The position numbers and the translations under genes are program-made. From positions 1 to 64,000 of the forward strand of contig JAOZPE010000013.1 in the NCBI GenBank assembly GCA_029932915.1: a stretch of 64,000 nucleotides of DNA, in the 5' to 3' direction. This document shows, in pieces, positions 46,776-59,346 of the stretch (within the stretch, counting starts at the first letter, position 1; each line of letters opens with the position of its first letter). The notes beneath the pieces were generated by a model, which saw only the letters and a list, made by a program, of their open reading frames with translations, searched no databases and was not told the DNA's origin. The DNA is from Candidatus Krumholzibacteriia bacterium (GTDB taxonomy: Bacteria > Krumholzibacteriota > Krumholzibacteriia > JAJRXK01).

Positions 46776-49170
46776 GTTCTTCGTCTTCCACGGCCATTTC
46801 TATCAGCCACCCCGGGAGAATCCGTGGACGGGATTGATCTCCCGCGAGTTGAGCGCGGCTCCCTACCACGACTGGAACGAGCGTATCGACGCGGAATGCT
46901 ACCGCCCCAACGCCTACGGGCGCATCGTCGACGAAGACCGGCGCATCGAGGCGATGGTGAACAACTATGCCCACATCTCGTTCAACGTGGGCCCCACCTT
47001 GTTGCGTTGGCTGCGCGAGTTCGATCCCCTGACCCTGCGGCGAATGATCGATGCGGACCGTGAGAGCGCCCGCCGCAACGGCGGCCACGGCAACGCGATC
47101 GCCCAGGCCTACAATCACATCATCCTTCCCCTGGCCGATGCGCGTGATCGTTCGACCCAGATCAAGTGGGGTCTGCGGGTGTTCGAACATCATTTCCAAC
47201 GCCCGGCCGAGGCCGTCTGGTTGCCCGAGACCGCAGCCAACCACCGCGTCCTCGATGAACTCATCGAGCAGCGGCTGCGCTTCGTGATCCTCGCTCCCCA
47301 GCAAGCGGCTCGGGTGCGTCCTCTGCAAGGCGGCCCGTGGGCGGATGTGCGGGGAGGAATGGTGGACACCACCGTGCCCTACCTCTACCGGCATCGGGAC
47401 GGCTCCGGGCGCGGTATCGCGGTCTTCTTCTACGACGGAGAGTTGGCCCAACGAATCGCCTTCGGTGATGCGTTGCACGACAGCGGCCGTTTCCTTGAAC
47501 ACGTACTCGAGGCCGGGAAACGATTCGCGGGGCCGTTGGTGCACGCGGCGGCCGATGGCGAGACCGCCGGACACCATCACGCGTGGGGTGACCGCGTTCT
47601 GGCGCACACCCTGACCCGCGCTCTCCCTGCCGAGGGCATTCGTGTCACCAACTACGGTTGGGTCCTCGACCAGATGGAACCCCGTCACGAAGTGGAACTC
47701 GATCTGGGACCCGACGGCGAGGGCAGTTCGTGGTCGTGTCCGCATGGAGTCGGCCGCTGGATCCGCGACTGCGGGTGCAGCATCTCCCACACTCCCGGTT
47801 GGAATCAACGCTGGCGCACCGGCCTGCGCCGGGCGTTCGATGTATTGCGCGATGGGTCGCGTCCGTACTTCGAAGAGGAGGCGGGCAAGCTCCTGGACGA
47901 TCCGTGGGCAGCGCGCGACGCCTACGTCGATGTCCTCCTGGACCCGGGCGAGGAGACGCGGCGTGCCTTCCTGCAAGATCAGGGCAAGGGAGATCTGTCA
48001 CCTTCTGCGCAGGTTCGGGCGCTCTCATTGCTGGAGATGCAGCATCAACTCATGTTGCAGTACACCAGTTGCGGATGGTTCTTCGACGACATCAGCGGCC
48101 TCGAATCGAGACAGGTCCTGCGCTACGCCGCCCGGGCCCTGGACCTGTGGACCGAGCTCGGAGGCGACCCTCCGGCCCGCGCGTTCCTCGATTTCCTCTC
48201 ACAGGCCCGCAGCAACCGCCCTGAACAGGGTCATGGGGCGGCGATCTTCCGCGACATCACCACCGAGGACACCGTCGATCCGCGGCAGATCCTCGTCCAC
48301 GCGGCACTTCGGGCCGACGAGGACGATCACGACGAGGGATCGGCGGGTGACTGGTGCTGGCGGGTGAAGAACCGCGAGCGGCACGGGAAGAACGGCCGTA
48401 TCCTGCACACCGGAAGGGTGGAGGTGCGGCAGTCGCAGACCGGGCGTCTCTACCGTGGTGTGGTCGCCGTCCTCGAGAAGGGTGACCTCGATCTGGACGG
48501 TCGGGTTCGGCTGGAGATGAGCGAGGAGGACTTCGTCCGCGTGGGCCGGCTTCTCGGTGCGGCGTTGGTGGATGGGGAAGAGGAGGCCGTGCTCGATCAG
48601 GAGTTCACCGATCTGCGCTACAACGCGGAGAGTCTGCTCGGCACGGGAGGGCGGGAACTGCTGGCTCCCATCGTCCAGCGCAGTTACCGCAATTTCCAGG
48701 AGAGTCTCTCCGCTCTCCATCGTGGGCATCGGCACCTCTTGGCCGGAGTGCGCGAGCTGGGACTGGATGAGCCCGATTTCCTGGAGGAACTGGCCCGGGT
48801 CTCCCTGGAGGCGGCCTTGCGTTCCAAGCTGGAACGTGCGCTGGCCGACCCCGATGAGGCCGAACGCGAGGCCATGAGAAGGGCAGTGGACGATGCCCGC
48901 CGGGACGGGATCGAACTCGATCTGTCCGCCTTGCGGCCCCGCCTGGAAGCGGCACTGGAGGAGAGTCTGCAACGGCTCGATCTGTCACGGGCGTCGCGGC
49001 TGTTGGCCCTGGCCCAGGAGGCGCAGATCCCGGTGTTCCTGTTCCGGGCCCAGGAACGTTTCGTCGAGACGATCCGGCACTATCCCGACCACGACAAGAT
49101 CCTGAGGGTGGGAGAGCGATTGGGATTGTCGGAGAGCTTCCTTCTTTCCGTGATGGGAGGTGGAGAATGA
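46768..49170 (+). CDS. GH57 family protein with DUF3536-like C-terminus
   Basis: FFVFHGHFYQPPRENPWTGLI...DWNERIDAECYRPNAYGRI. Confidence 0.85.
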   Translation: MAEFFVFHGHFYQPPRENPWTGLISRELSAAPYHDWNERIDAECYRPNAYGRIVDEDRRIEAMVNNYAHISFNVGPTLLRWLREFDPLTLRRMIDADRESARRNGGHGNAIAQAYNHIILPLADARDRSTQIKWGLRVFEHHFQRPAEAVWLPETAANHRVLDELIEQRLRFVILAPQQAARVRPLQGGPWADVRGGMVDTTVPYLYRHRDGSGRGIAVFFYDGELAQRIAFGDALHDSGRFLEHVLEAGKRFAGPLVHAAADGETAGHHHAWGDRVLAHTLTRALPAEGIRVTNYGWVLDQMEPRHEVELDLGPDGEGSSWSCPHGVGRWIRDCGCSISHTPGWNQRWRTGLRRAFDVLRDGSRPYFEEEAGKLLDDPWAARDAYVDVLLDPGEETRRAFLQDQGKGDLSPSAQVRALSLLEMQHQLMLQYTSCGWFFDDISGLESRQVLRYAARALDLWTELGGDPPARAFLDFLSQARSNRPEQGHGAAIFRDITTEDTVDPRQILVHAALRADEDDHDEGSAGDWCWRVKNRERHGKNGRILHTGRVEVRQSQTGRLYRGVVAVLEKGDLDLDGRVRLEMSEEDFVRVGRLLGAALVDGEEEAVLDQEFTDLRYNAESLLGTGGRELLAPIVQRSYRNFQESLSALHRGHRHLLAGVRELGLDEPDFLEELARVSLEAALRSKLERALADPDEAEREAMRRAVDDARRDGIELDLSALRPRLEAALEESLQRLDLSRASRLLALAQEAQIPVFLFRAQERFVETIRHYPDHDKILRVGERLGLSESFLLSVMGGGE

Positions 49171-51184
49171 ACTCCGACCCACCTCGTCCGAGCGTGCTGT
49201 GGGTGAGCCCGGAGGCGGCTCCCTATGCCAGCACGGGGGGCTTGGCCGAGGTCTCGGGTACGATGCCTCGCCGCATGCACGCGGCGGGTTGGAATGTCCA
49301 GCAGCTTCTGCCCTACTACCGCACCGTCCGGACCGGCCCCTATCCTCTGCCGATTCTCGAGTCGATTCCGTTCACCATCGAACTGGCCGGCCGGATCTTC
49401 GATACCCGCCTGTTGCGCAGTACCACTCCTGACGGTCTGACCATCCATCTTCTCGAGTGCGACGAGCTCTACGACCGCAGTGGGATCTACGCCGAGAACG
49501 GGCACGACTATCCCGACAACCACATCCGCTTTGGGGTCTTCGCCAAGGCGGCCTGCGAACTGGCCAAGGCCGAGGGCATCGAGGTGATGCATCTGCACGA
49601 CTGGACCGCTGCACTGGCCGTCGTCTTCCTGGGCACCCACTATCGGCAGGATCCCGCCCTGGCCGAGCTGCGGGTGGTCCAGAGCATCCACAACCTCGCC
49701 CACCCCGGTTGTTTCCAGACCCATACCCTCGATGAACTGGGTCTCTCGCGCGAACTCGGCCGGTGGAACATCATGGGTTACCAGGACGAGGTGAGCTGGC
49801 TCAAGGGCGGGATCCTCCTGGCCGACGCCATCCATACCGTCAGTCCACGCTATGCCCGTGAGATCCTCCGGCCGGAGGAAGGGCGGGGCATGGACGCCTT
49901 GTTGCGTCTGAGGTCGGATCGGCTGTGGGGCATCCTCAACGGTATCGACTATTCCGAGGGCGACCCCTGCTGTGACGAGACCCTGCCCGCGACCTTCGAT
50001 CGCGATCATCTCGAGGGGAAGAGGGAGTGCAAGCGAGCCCTGTTGAAGGAGATGGATCTCGACGGTGACCTCCGTGATCCCCTGATGGCCTTCGTGGGTC
50101 GGGTGGTGTTGCAGAAGGGTCTCGATCTGCTCCTGGACGCGGCGCCGGCGATCCTGGCCAAGGGGGCGAGGATCATCATCCTGGGCACGGGCGATCCCCG
50201 GCTCGAACAGCGCTGCGTCGAGCTGGCCCGGGCCTACCCCCGGAAGGTGGCCGTCCATCTCGGCTTCGAGCGGGTCCTGGCGCGCCGGCTCCTGGCCGGG
50301 GTGGACATGGTGTTGATGCCGTCGCGTTTCGAGCCCTGCGGGCTCACCCAGATGCAGGCCATGCGCTACGGGACCATTCCCATCGTGCATGGGGTGGGGG
50401 GGCTGGCCGACACCGTTCGCAACGTCACCGCCTCGTCGCTGTCGTCGGGGAAGGCCACCGGATTCGTCTTCCACACCGAGACCGCGCGGGCTCTGAGCCT
50501 GTGCGTCAATCGGGCCCTGAAACTGTATCGGGACCGGCGCAAGTGGACCCGCCTGATGCGGACGGCGATGGCCCAGGACTGGTCGTGGATGGCGGCCCTG
50601 CCGCGCTACGAGGAACTCTACCGCAGCCTCTTCGAGCACGAGCCCTGGCGTTTCACCATCGACCTGCCCCTGCCCGGCGAGCCCAGCGCGCGTGAGCCCG
50701 ATCCCTTCATCGACTGGGGACCGGTTCTGCCCAGTCGATACGGCGAGGATTCCATCCGTCTGATGGTGCAGTCGCCGACGAAACTCTATGTGTACTGGGA
50801 AGTGGCACCGGGGCGTGCCGAGGGTCCGTTTCAACTGCGGATCGAGCGCGAGGACGGCTCGTGGACCGAGGCGGCGGAGCTGGGCGAGGTCGGCGAGTAC
50901 TGGATCGATGCCCAGCCGCATCGGAGTTACCGGGTTCGGATCCTCGATCGCTCGGGACGGGTGGTGTTGCAGAGCAACCCGGTGACGACGCCGCGCGATA
51001 CCCCCTCACCGCATCACGACGCGCATTGGCTCGAGGCCGAGGAGCGCCGCCGCCGCCATCTGGCCGCGCGGCGGAGGATGGCCCGCGCCGCCGGCGAGCC
51101 CATTCCTCCCTACGCCTACGAGGAGATCGCCATCCACGACGGCTCGTCCTCCAACCTGCACCTGCGGTGGAAGCGAGGCCGATC

Positions 51185-51188
<4 letters not shown>
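49167..51188 (+). CDS. glgA: glycogen synthase (GT5) fused to C-terminal DUF4912-like domain
   Basis: VLWVSPEAAPYASTGGLAEVSGTMPRRMHAAGWNVQQLLPYY...MLMPSRFEPCGLTQMQAMRYGTIPIVHGVGGLADTV; C-term DSIRLMVQSPTKLYVYWEVAPG. Confidence 0.92.
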
Positions 51189-52774
<1,586 letters not shown>

Positions 52775-52865
52775 GGAGCGAAGGGCATCTCACTTGCTTG
52801 TTCTTGCGGCGAGCGGATGAGATGCAGAACCATTCTGGAATCCTGGTTTCAGGCAGGAGACACCG

Positions 52866-55043
52866 ATGCTGATTCCAACCTTGAACGTGGCCGACATCGA
52901 GCTGCCCAAGGAACTCGTGAAACTCTACGACCTGGCCTACAACCTGTGGTGGACGTGGTCCCCGCGGGCACGGCGTCTGTTCAGTGCGGTCGAGGGCGTG
53001 GCATGGACGCGCTATCGCAACCCGGTGGAGATGCTCATCAACGTCGAGCCGGACCACTGGGAGAGCCTCATCGCCAGTGAGACCTTCATGACCACCTATG
53101 CCTCGGTCATGCGCGAGTTCGAGGAGTACATGGCCGAAGAGGAGAGCTCCTGGTATCACACGCGCTATGGGGTGCCGAAGCCGGCACGGGTGGCCTACTT
53201 CTCCACCGAGTACGGAGTGCACGAGAGCCTGCCGGGCTATTCGGGCGGTCTGGGTGTCCTCAGCGGCGACCACTTGAAGGCGGCCAGTGACCTGGGCCTT
53301 CCCCTGGTGGCGGTCGGTTTGCTCTACCGCATGGGCTACTTCAACCAGACGATCGACGCGGATGGCTTCCAGCAGCACATGTATCCCCACTACGACTCCA
53401 CCCGTCTGCCCCTGAGGCCGGTGAGCGGTCCGACCGGAAGACAGGTGATCGTTCGCATTCCGTTCCCCGGACGGGAGGTGGCGGCGAAGGTCTGGCTGGC
53501 CCAGGTGGGTCGTGTCCCTCTCCTTCTGCTCGACACCGACATCCCCCAGAACGACCCGTCGGATCGTCCCATCACCAGCATCCTCTACGTGCGGGGCCGC
53601 GAGATGCGCCTGGCCCAGGAACTGGTGCTCGGAGTAGGGGGAGTGAAGGCTCTCGACGCTTTGAGCATCGAGCCGCAGGTCTGGCACCTCAACGAGGGCC
53701 ACAGCGCGCTGCTGCAGTTGGAGCGCATCCGGATGACGGCCAAGAAGGAAGAGCTCTCCTTCGACGATGCGTTGCAGACGGTCAAGGCGTGCACGGTGTT
53801 CACCACCCATACTCCGGTTCCGGCGGGGAACGAGATCTTCGACCGCGGTCTGGTGGCGAAGTATCTGGGTCCGTGGACCGAGGATCTGGAGGTGGAACCC
53901 CCGGTGCTGCTCGATCTGGGCAATGCGGACAACCACGCCGGCGAGAACCAGCCCTTCAACATGACCGCGTTCGCGATCCGCACCAGCCGCAACACCAACG
54001 GGGTGAGCCGGCTCCACGGCCGGGTGAGCAGCAACATGTGGCGGCACCTCTTCCCCGATGCCGGTCCGGACGATCTTCCCGTGGGCTACATCACCAACGG
54101 GGTGCACATCTCCACCTGGCTGGGAATGGAACTGCTGGAGTTGTTCAACCGCTACTTCGGCATCGGCTGGAAGGACCGCCGACTCACCGTCGAAGACTGG
54201 AAGGCGATCGACGAGATTCCCGACGAGGAGATCTGGCGGGCGCACCTGGTGCAGAAGCGCCGGCTCGCCCGCTTCGTGCGCGTGCGGCTGCGTCAGCAGT
54301 TCGCCCGGCACGGGCACGGTCCCGACGAACTCCGTGAGCTGGAGAACTGGCTGGACGAGGATATCCTCACCATCGGTTTCGCCAGGCGCTTCGCCACCTA
54401 CAAGCGGGCCGACCTGCTCTTCCGCGACATGCACCGTCTGCGCCGGTTGGTGCGCGACGCCGATCGTCCCATCCAGATCATCCTCGCCGGCAAGGCCCAC
54501 CCCGCCGACCGGCCGGGACAGGAGCTCATCCAGCACATCTTCCAGATCTCCCGCTCGCCCGACTTCCAGGGCCGGGTGATCTTCCTGGAGAACTACGACA
54601 TGCGGGTGGCCCGAGCGCTGGTCCAGGGCGTCGATCTGTGGCTGAACACCCCGGTGCGGCCGATGGAGGCCAGCGGCACCAGCGGCCAGAAGGCGGCGAT
54701 GAACGGCGCCCTCAACTTCAGCGTGCTCGACGGATGGTGGCCCGAGGCCTACGACGAGATCAACGGCTGGACCATCGGGACGGACCGGGACTATCCCGAT
54801 CGCGACGAACAGGACCGCGAGGACAGCCTGTCGCTGTACGACACCCTGGAGGAGGCCATCATTCCTCTCTACTATGAACGAGGGGAGGATGGAGTACCCA
54901 AGGGATGGGTTCTGCGCATGAAGGACAGCATGGCCACCATCACGCCGCGCTTCAGCGCCGAGCGGATGGTGCGCGACTACACGGAGAAGATCTACGGGCT
55001 GTGCGACGAAATCGACGAGACGGCGGTGAAGACCGAGACATGA
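52866..55043 (+). CDS. glgP: alpha-glucan phosphorylase
   Basis: LYDLAYNLWWTWSPRARRLFSAV...VAYFSTEYGVHESLPGYSGGLGVLSGDHLKAASDLGLPLV...HLNEGHSALLQLE. Confidence 0.93.
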   Translation: MLIPTLNVADIELPKELVKLYDLAYNLWWTWSPRARRLFSAVEGVAWTRYRNPVEMLINVEPDHWESLIASETFMTTYASVMREFEEYMAEEESSWYHTRYGVPKPARVAYFSTEYGVHESLPGYSGGLGVLSGDHLKAASDLGLPLVAVGLLYRMGYFNQTIDADGFQQHMYPHYDSTRLPLRPVSGPTGRQVIVRIPFPGREVAAKVWLAQVGRVPLLLLDTDIPQNDPSDRPITSILYVRGREMRLAQELVLGVGGVKALDALSIEPQVWHLNEGHSALLQLERIRMTAKKEELSFDDALQTVKACTVFTTHTPVPAGNEIFDRGLVAKYLGPWTEDLEVEPPVLLDLGNADNHAGENQPFNMTAFAIRTSRNTNGVSRLHGRVSSNMWRHLFPDAGPDDLPVGYITNGVHISTWLGMELLELFNRYFGIGWKDRRLTVEDWKAIDEIPDEEIWRAHLVQKRRLARFVRVRLRQQFARHGHGPDELRELENWLDEDILTIGFARRFATYKRADLLFRDMHRLRRLVRDADRPIQIILAGKAHPADRPGQELIQHIFQISRSPDFQGRVIFLENYDMRVARALVQGVDLWLNTPVRPMEASGTSGQKAAMNGALNFSVLDGWWPEAYDEINGWTIGTDRDYPDRDEQDREDSLSLYDTLEEAIIPLYYERGEDGVPKGWVLRMKDSMATITPRFSAERMVRDYTEKIYGLCDEIDETAVKTET

Positions 55044-55074
55044 TGACTGCGGTCATGCAGACGAGGGCCCGGCG

Positions 55075-56430
55075 ATGAGTGCGGGCAGGGACGGCGGCCG
55101 CCGGCGCAGCGCATCGTATTGGGAACCCCCGCGTCAGGCCCTGGTGGAGCGGGCGGTGCTTGCCGGCGTGCACATCATGCACGGAAGCGATGGCGCTTCG
55201 GAGTGGGTCGATCTGGACGAGCTGGAGCGCCTGGCCGACACCGCCGGCGCGGTGGTCGTCGGCCGGCTGGAGCAACGCCGCCTGCGGCCGGACGTCCGCA
55301 GTCTGCTGGGGAAGGGGAAGGCCCAGCAGCTCGAGAAGCTGGTGAAGAGCGTCCACGCCGACCTGGTGATCTTCGACAACGATCTCACCCCGGCCCAGGG
55401 GCGCAACCTCGAGCGCATGCTGGGCATCCGCGTCCTCGACCGCACCGAACTCATCCTGGACATCTTCGTGCGTCACGCCCGCACACGCCAATCGCGCCTG
55501 CAGGTGAGTCTGGCCCAGAATCAATACCTGTTGCCGCGCCTGGCGCGGATGTGGAAGCATCTGGAACGTCAGGCGGGTGGTATCGGCACGCGCGGTCCGG
55601 GCGAGACCCAGATCGAGACCGACCGGCGGCTCATCCGCCGCCGGATCAGCCAACTACGCCGCGAGCTGGCGGAGATCGACCGCCGCATGGAGACCCAGCA
55701 CAAGCAGCGCACGCACGAATACCGCGTGGCCCTGGTGGGCTACACCAACGCGGGCAAGAGTTCGCTGATGAATCGCATCACCCAGGCGGGTGTCTACGTC
55801 GAGGATCAACTCTTCGCCACTCTCGATGCCACCACCCGACGGGTCGAACTCGAGGGAGGACGCAGTTTCCTGCTCACCGACACCGTTGGTTTCCTGCGCC
55901 GGCTTCCCCATCACCTCGTGGAGAGCTTCCGGGCCACCCTGAGCGAAGTGGACGAGGCCGACCTGCTCTTCCACGTGGTCGATGCCACCGTCGACGACGT
56001 CGACGCGCAGATCGATGCGGTCGAAGAGGTCCTGAAGGGGGTGTGTACGGGCGAGCCCGAGCAGGTGCTGGTGTTCAACAAGATCGACGCCTTGAACGAT
56101 CCCAAGTGGTTGGAGCAGGCGCGGCGGAGTTGGCCGCATGCCTTCTTCGTCAGCGCTCGCCGGGGTGAGGGCGTCGATGAACTGCTGGAGGAGGTGACCC
56201 GCCGGCGCAAGCAGAGCGAGCGGAGCGTCGTCGTGCAGGTCGCCCACGGACACCCTCGCAGTCTCGCCCGTCTGCACGAACTCGGCGAGGTCCTCCATGT
56301 CGACTACGAACACGACCCTGCCGAGGTGCGCTTGCGGGTGGACCGCGCCAACTACGGTCGCATGGTCCGCCTCCCCGGAGTGGAGGTTCTCGAAGTGAGC
56401 CGCGGGAGGATCGGCAATCGGGGATCGTAG
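55075..56430 (+). CDS. hflX: GTPase HflX
   Basis: GGIGTRGPGETQIETDRRLIRRRISQLRREL; VALVGYTNAGKSSLMNRI; TDTVGFLRRLPHHLVESFRATL. Confidence 0.93.
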   Translation: MSAGRDGGRRRSASYWEPPRQALVERAVLAGVHIMHGSDGASEWVDLDELERLADTAGAVVVGRLEQRRLRPDVRSLLGKGKAQQLEKLVKSVHADLVIFDNDLTPAQGRNLERMLGIRVLDRTELILDIFVRHARTRQSRLQVSLAQNQYLLPRLARMWKHLERQAGGIGTRGPGETQIETDRRLIRRRISQLRRELAEIDRRMETQHKQRTHEYRVALVGYTNAGKSSLMNRITQAGVYVEDQLFATLDATTRRVELEGGRSFLLTDTVGFLRRLPHHLVESFRATLSEVDEADLLFHVVDATVDDVDAQIDAVEEVLKGVCTGEPEQVLVFNKIDALNDPKWLEQARRSWPHAFFVSARRGEGVDELLEEVTRRRKQSERSVVVQVAHGHPRSLARLHELGEVLHVDYEHDPAEVRLRVDRANYGRMVRLPGVEVLEVSRGRIGNRGS

Positions 56431-56535
56431 TCTCCCGGCGCTTCGGCCTGCTTCCCTGCCGTGCCGATGGAGACGCCGGGTGGTGTCCTCGGCTAGGGCT
56501 GGCGCTCGAAGGGCGGGAAGGTTAAGCTCGCGCAC

Positions 56536-57816
56536 GTGGATCCGCTGGACCAGAGCCTGCCCTCACCGAGGCCGTCGCTGAAGCGCAACCGCCGCTTCGC
56601 CAGCCTCTTCGCCGCTGAGACCATCAGCGGCTTCGGTGACCGCATCCATATCTTCGCCCTCTTGTTGTTGGTGCACGTCAAGACCGGCCGGGCCTTCGAC
56701 CTTGGCCTGTTGGCCATCGTCCAGGTGTTGCCGGCGACGGTGCTGGCTCCCTTCGCCGGCTGGGTGATCGATCGGGTCGATCGCCGTCGTCTGATGATCG
56801 TGCTCGATCTGTTGCAGGCCGGCCTGGTCCTGCTCCTTCCCTGGGCGGATGGACTGGGGCAGATCCTGATCATCGCCACCGTGTTGGCGGTGGCCCGCCA
56901 GTTCGCCGACCCGGCGAGGATGGCTGTCCTGCCCGAGATCGTCCGTCCCGACCAGGTGGTCCCGGCCAATGGAATGCTCTCGTCCACCCTGCACCTGTTG
57001 TTGATCGTGGGCCCGGCCGCGGCCGGGCTCATCGCCGGTCGCTGGGGTCTGACCACGTGTTTCCAGGTGGATGCGGTTACCTATGTGCTGAGCGCGGTCA
57101 CCTTGACCGGTCTGGGCGCGTGTCCTCCTCCGCTGTCGAGCTCGGCCGGTCGCATCGGTGAGAGCTTTCGTCGCTTCACCGGGGAGATCCGCGAGGGCCT
57201 GGGCGTGTTGCTGGGCGACGGGGCGTTGCGCTTCACCATCGTCTTCTTCGCGGTGGGAACCTTCGTGTCGAGCATGCAGCAGCCGCTGGTGGTGGTCTTC
57301 GTCAAGGACCACCTGGCGGGCAGCGACGCGCAACTGGGTACATTGATCTCGATGATGGGAGTCGGTGGGATCGTGGGCTCGCTGCTCGCCTCGCCGACCC
57401 GGCGTTGGATCTCGGCCGTGCGGGTACTGCCGGTGGCCACCATCGTCGACGGCGCGGCCCTGGTGGCCTTCGCGCTCTCCACGCGCATGGCGCCGGCGAT
57501 GGCGCTCTTCGGCTTCTTCGGTCTGGTCGCGGGCCTCTTGCAGGTGCGGGTGACCAGTCTCTTCCAGACCCGGGTGCCCGAGCGCTACCGTGGCCGCGCC
57601 TTCTCCTGGCTGGGCCCTCTGTTCGGTCCCTTGAGTGTGGCTTCCCTGGCCCTGGGCACCTGGCTGGCCGACGTGGTGGGGGTGGTGGGGGTGATCGCGG
57701 CCTCCGGGGTGCTGGAGATCGTCATCGCCCTGGCTGCGTTGGGGTGGCTCGTGAAACGGCCTGCCCTGGCCGCGATCTCCGAAGGGACGGCACTTGGCGA
57801 GGAGGCCTCGCCGTGA
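56536..57816 (+). CDS. MFS transporter
   Basis: ~426 aa, 12 hydrophobic segments, GWVIDRVDRRRLMIVLDLLQAGLVLLL motif; GTG start. Confidence 0.82.
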   Translation: MDPLDQSLPSPRPSLKRNRRFASLFAAETISGFGDRIHIFALLLLVHVKTGRAFDLGLLAIVQVLPATVLAPFAGWVIDRVDRRRLMIVLDLLQAGLVLLLPWADGLGQILIIATVLAVARQFADPARMAVLPEIVRPDQVVPANGMLSSTLHLLLIVGPAAAGLIAGRWGLTTCFQVDAVTYVLSAVTLTGLGACPPPLSSSAGRIGESFRRFTGEIREGLGVLLGDGALRFTIVFFAVGTFVSSMQQPLVVVFVKDHLAGSDAQLGTLISMMGVGGIVGSLLASPTRRWISAVRVLPVATIVDGAALVAFALSTRMAPAMALFGFFGLVAGLLQVRVTSLFQTRVPERYRGRAFSWLGPLFGPLSVASLALGTWLADVVGVVGVIAASGVLEIVIALAALGWLVKRPALAAISEGTALGEEASP

Positions 57817-57905
57817 ACTGATCGCCGTGACGCCCGCGGGGGCCATGTGCTACCCTCCGCCCTTTCCTGTCGGTGGCCTTCGTTCCTTCGTTCCTGGAGT
57901 CGTTC

Positions 57906-59243
57906 ATGGCTTCCTTCGGCCGTTTCTGGGCCGGCGCCGTCGATCTCGCCTGGGGTCCGCCCCTGGTGGTGCTGCTCATCGGGGCGGGACTGTATTTCAC
58001 CGTCGTCAGCCGCTTCCTGCCCTTCCGGGCGCTGCGCCACAGTTGGGACATCTTGCGCGGGAAGTACGACCATGAGCGCGATCCCGGCGAGATCACCCAC
58101 TTCCAGGCCCTCAGCTCGGCCCTGTCGGCCACCATCGGCATGGGCAACATCTCCGGAGTGGCCATCGCCATCTCCCTGGGCGGACCCGGCGCGGTGTTCT
58201 GGATGTGGGTGGCCGGAGCCGTCGGCATGGCCACCAAGTTCTTCACCTGCACGCTGGCGGTGATGTTTCGCAAGAAGGACGAGAACGGTATCGACCAGGG
58301 CGGGCCCATGTACTTCCTGGAGGTGGGTCTGGGGAAGGCGTTCAAGCCGCTGGCGGTGATGTTCTCCATCTTCGGCATGATCGGCTGTCTGGCGATGTTC
58401 CAGTCGAACCAGTTGGCCTCGCTGCTCGACGCCCATTGGGGGATCAATCCGTGGATCACCGGCATCCTGTCGATGATCTTCGTCGGGGTGGTCATCGTCG
58501 GCGGCGTCGTGCGGGTGGGGCAGGTCACCTCACGGATCGTTCCGGCCATGGTGGTCATCTACTTCGTGGCCGCCCTGCTGGTGATCGTGTCGAGCCACCA
58601 GGACATTCCCGCGCTCTTCGCCTCCATCTTCACCCATGCCTTCGGAAGCCAGGCGGTCGCCGGCGGGGCGGCCGGGGTGGCGTTCAAGCAGGTCGTGGTC
58701 ACCGGGGTCAAGAGGGCCGCCTTCTCCAACGAGGCGGGCATCGGGACCGCCCCGATGGCCCACGGGGCGGCCAAGACCACCGAGCCGGTGCGCGAGGGCC
58801 TGGTGGCCATGATCGGTCCGTTCTTCGATACGCACATCGTCTGTACCCTCACTGCACTGGTGATCCTCTCGGCCGGCGGGACCGCCGTCGGCGGCGACGG
58901 TGTGGTCATGACCGTCAACGCCTTCCAGCAGGCTCTGGGCGGGGTGGGCAAGACCGTGCTCATCCTGGTCATCACCCTGTTCTCGGTCTCGACGATGATC
59001 TCCTACTCGTACTACAGCCTGAAGTGTTCGCGCTATCTCTTCGGCTCGCGCTTCGGACACTATTACATCTATGTCTATCTGGCCTCGATCCTGGTGGCCG
59101 CGCTGTGGTCGCAGGACACGGTGGTGAACATGCTCGACACCGCGTTCGCGATGATGGCCTTCCCCACCCTGGTAGGGGCCCTGCTGCTGTCGCCGAAGGT
59201 GATGGCCGCCCTGCGCGACTACTACCGGAGGATGGGGATCTGA
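57906..59243 (+). CDS. alanine/glycine:cation symporter (AGCS) family protein
   Basis: SALSATIGMGNISGVAIAISLGGPGAVFWMWVAGAVGMATKF; FSNEAGIGTAPMAHGAAKT. Confidence 0.92.
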   Translation: MASFGRFWAGAVDLAWGPPLVVLLIGAGLYFTVVSRFLPFRALRHSWDILRGKYDHERDPGEITHFQALSSALSATIGMGNISGVAIAISLGGPGAVFWMWVAGAVGMATKFFTCTLAVMFRKKDENGIDQGGPMYFLEVGLGKAFKPLAVMFSIFGMIGCLAMFQSNQLASLLDAHWGINPWITGILSMIFVGVVIVGGVVRVGQVTSRIVPAMVVIYFVAALLVIVSSHQDIPALFASIFTHAFGSQAVAGGAAGVAFKQVVVTGVKRAAFSNEAGIGTAPMAHGAAKTTEPVREGLVAMIGPFFDTHIVCTLTALVILSAGGTAVGGDGVVMTVNAFQQALGGVGKTVLILVITLFSVSTMISYSYYSLKCSRYLFGSRFGHYYIYVYLASILVAALWSQDTVVNMLDTAFAMMAFPTLVGALLLSPKVMAALRDYYRRMGI

Positions 59244-59346
59244 GCGCGTCGTCGTTTCATGAAGCAGCTGCCCGGTCAGCCAAGGTGGCGGCGGGATTGG
59301 CGCTTCCGTACCCGTCCGTTCTTCGTGCCTTCCAAGGAGTTCGATC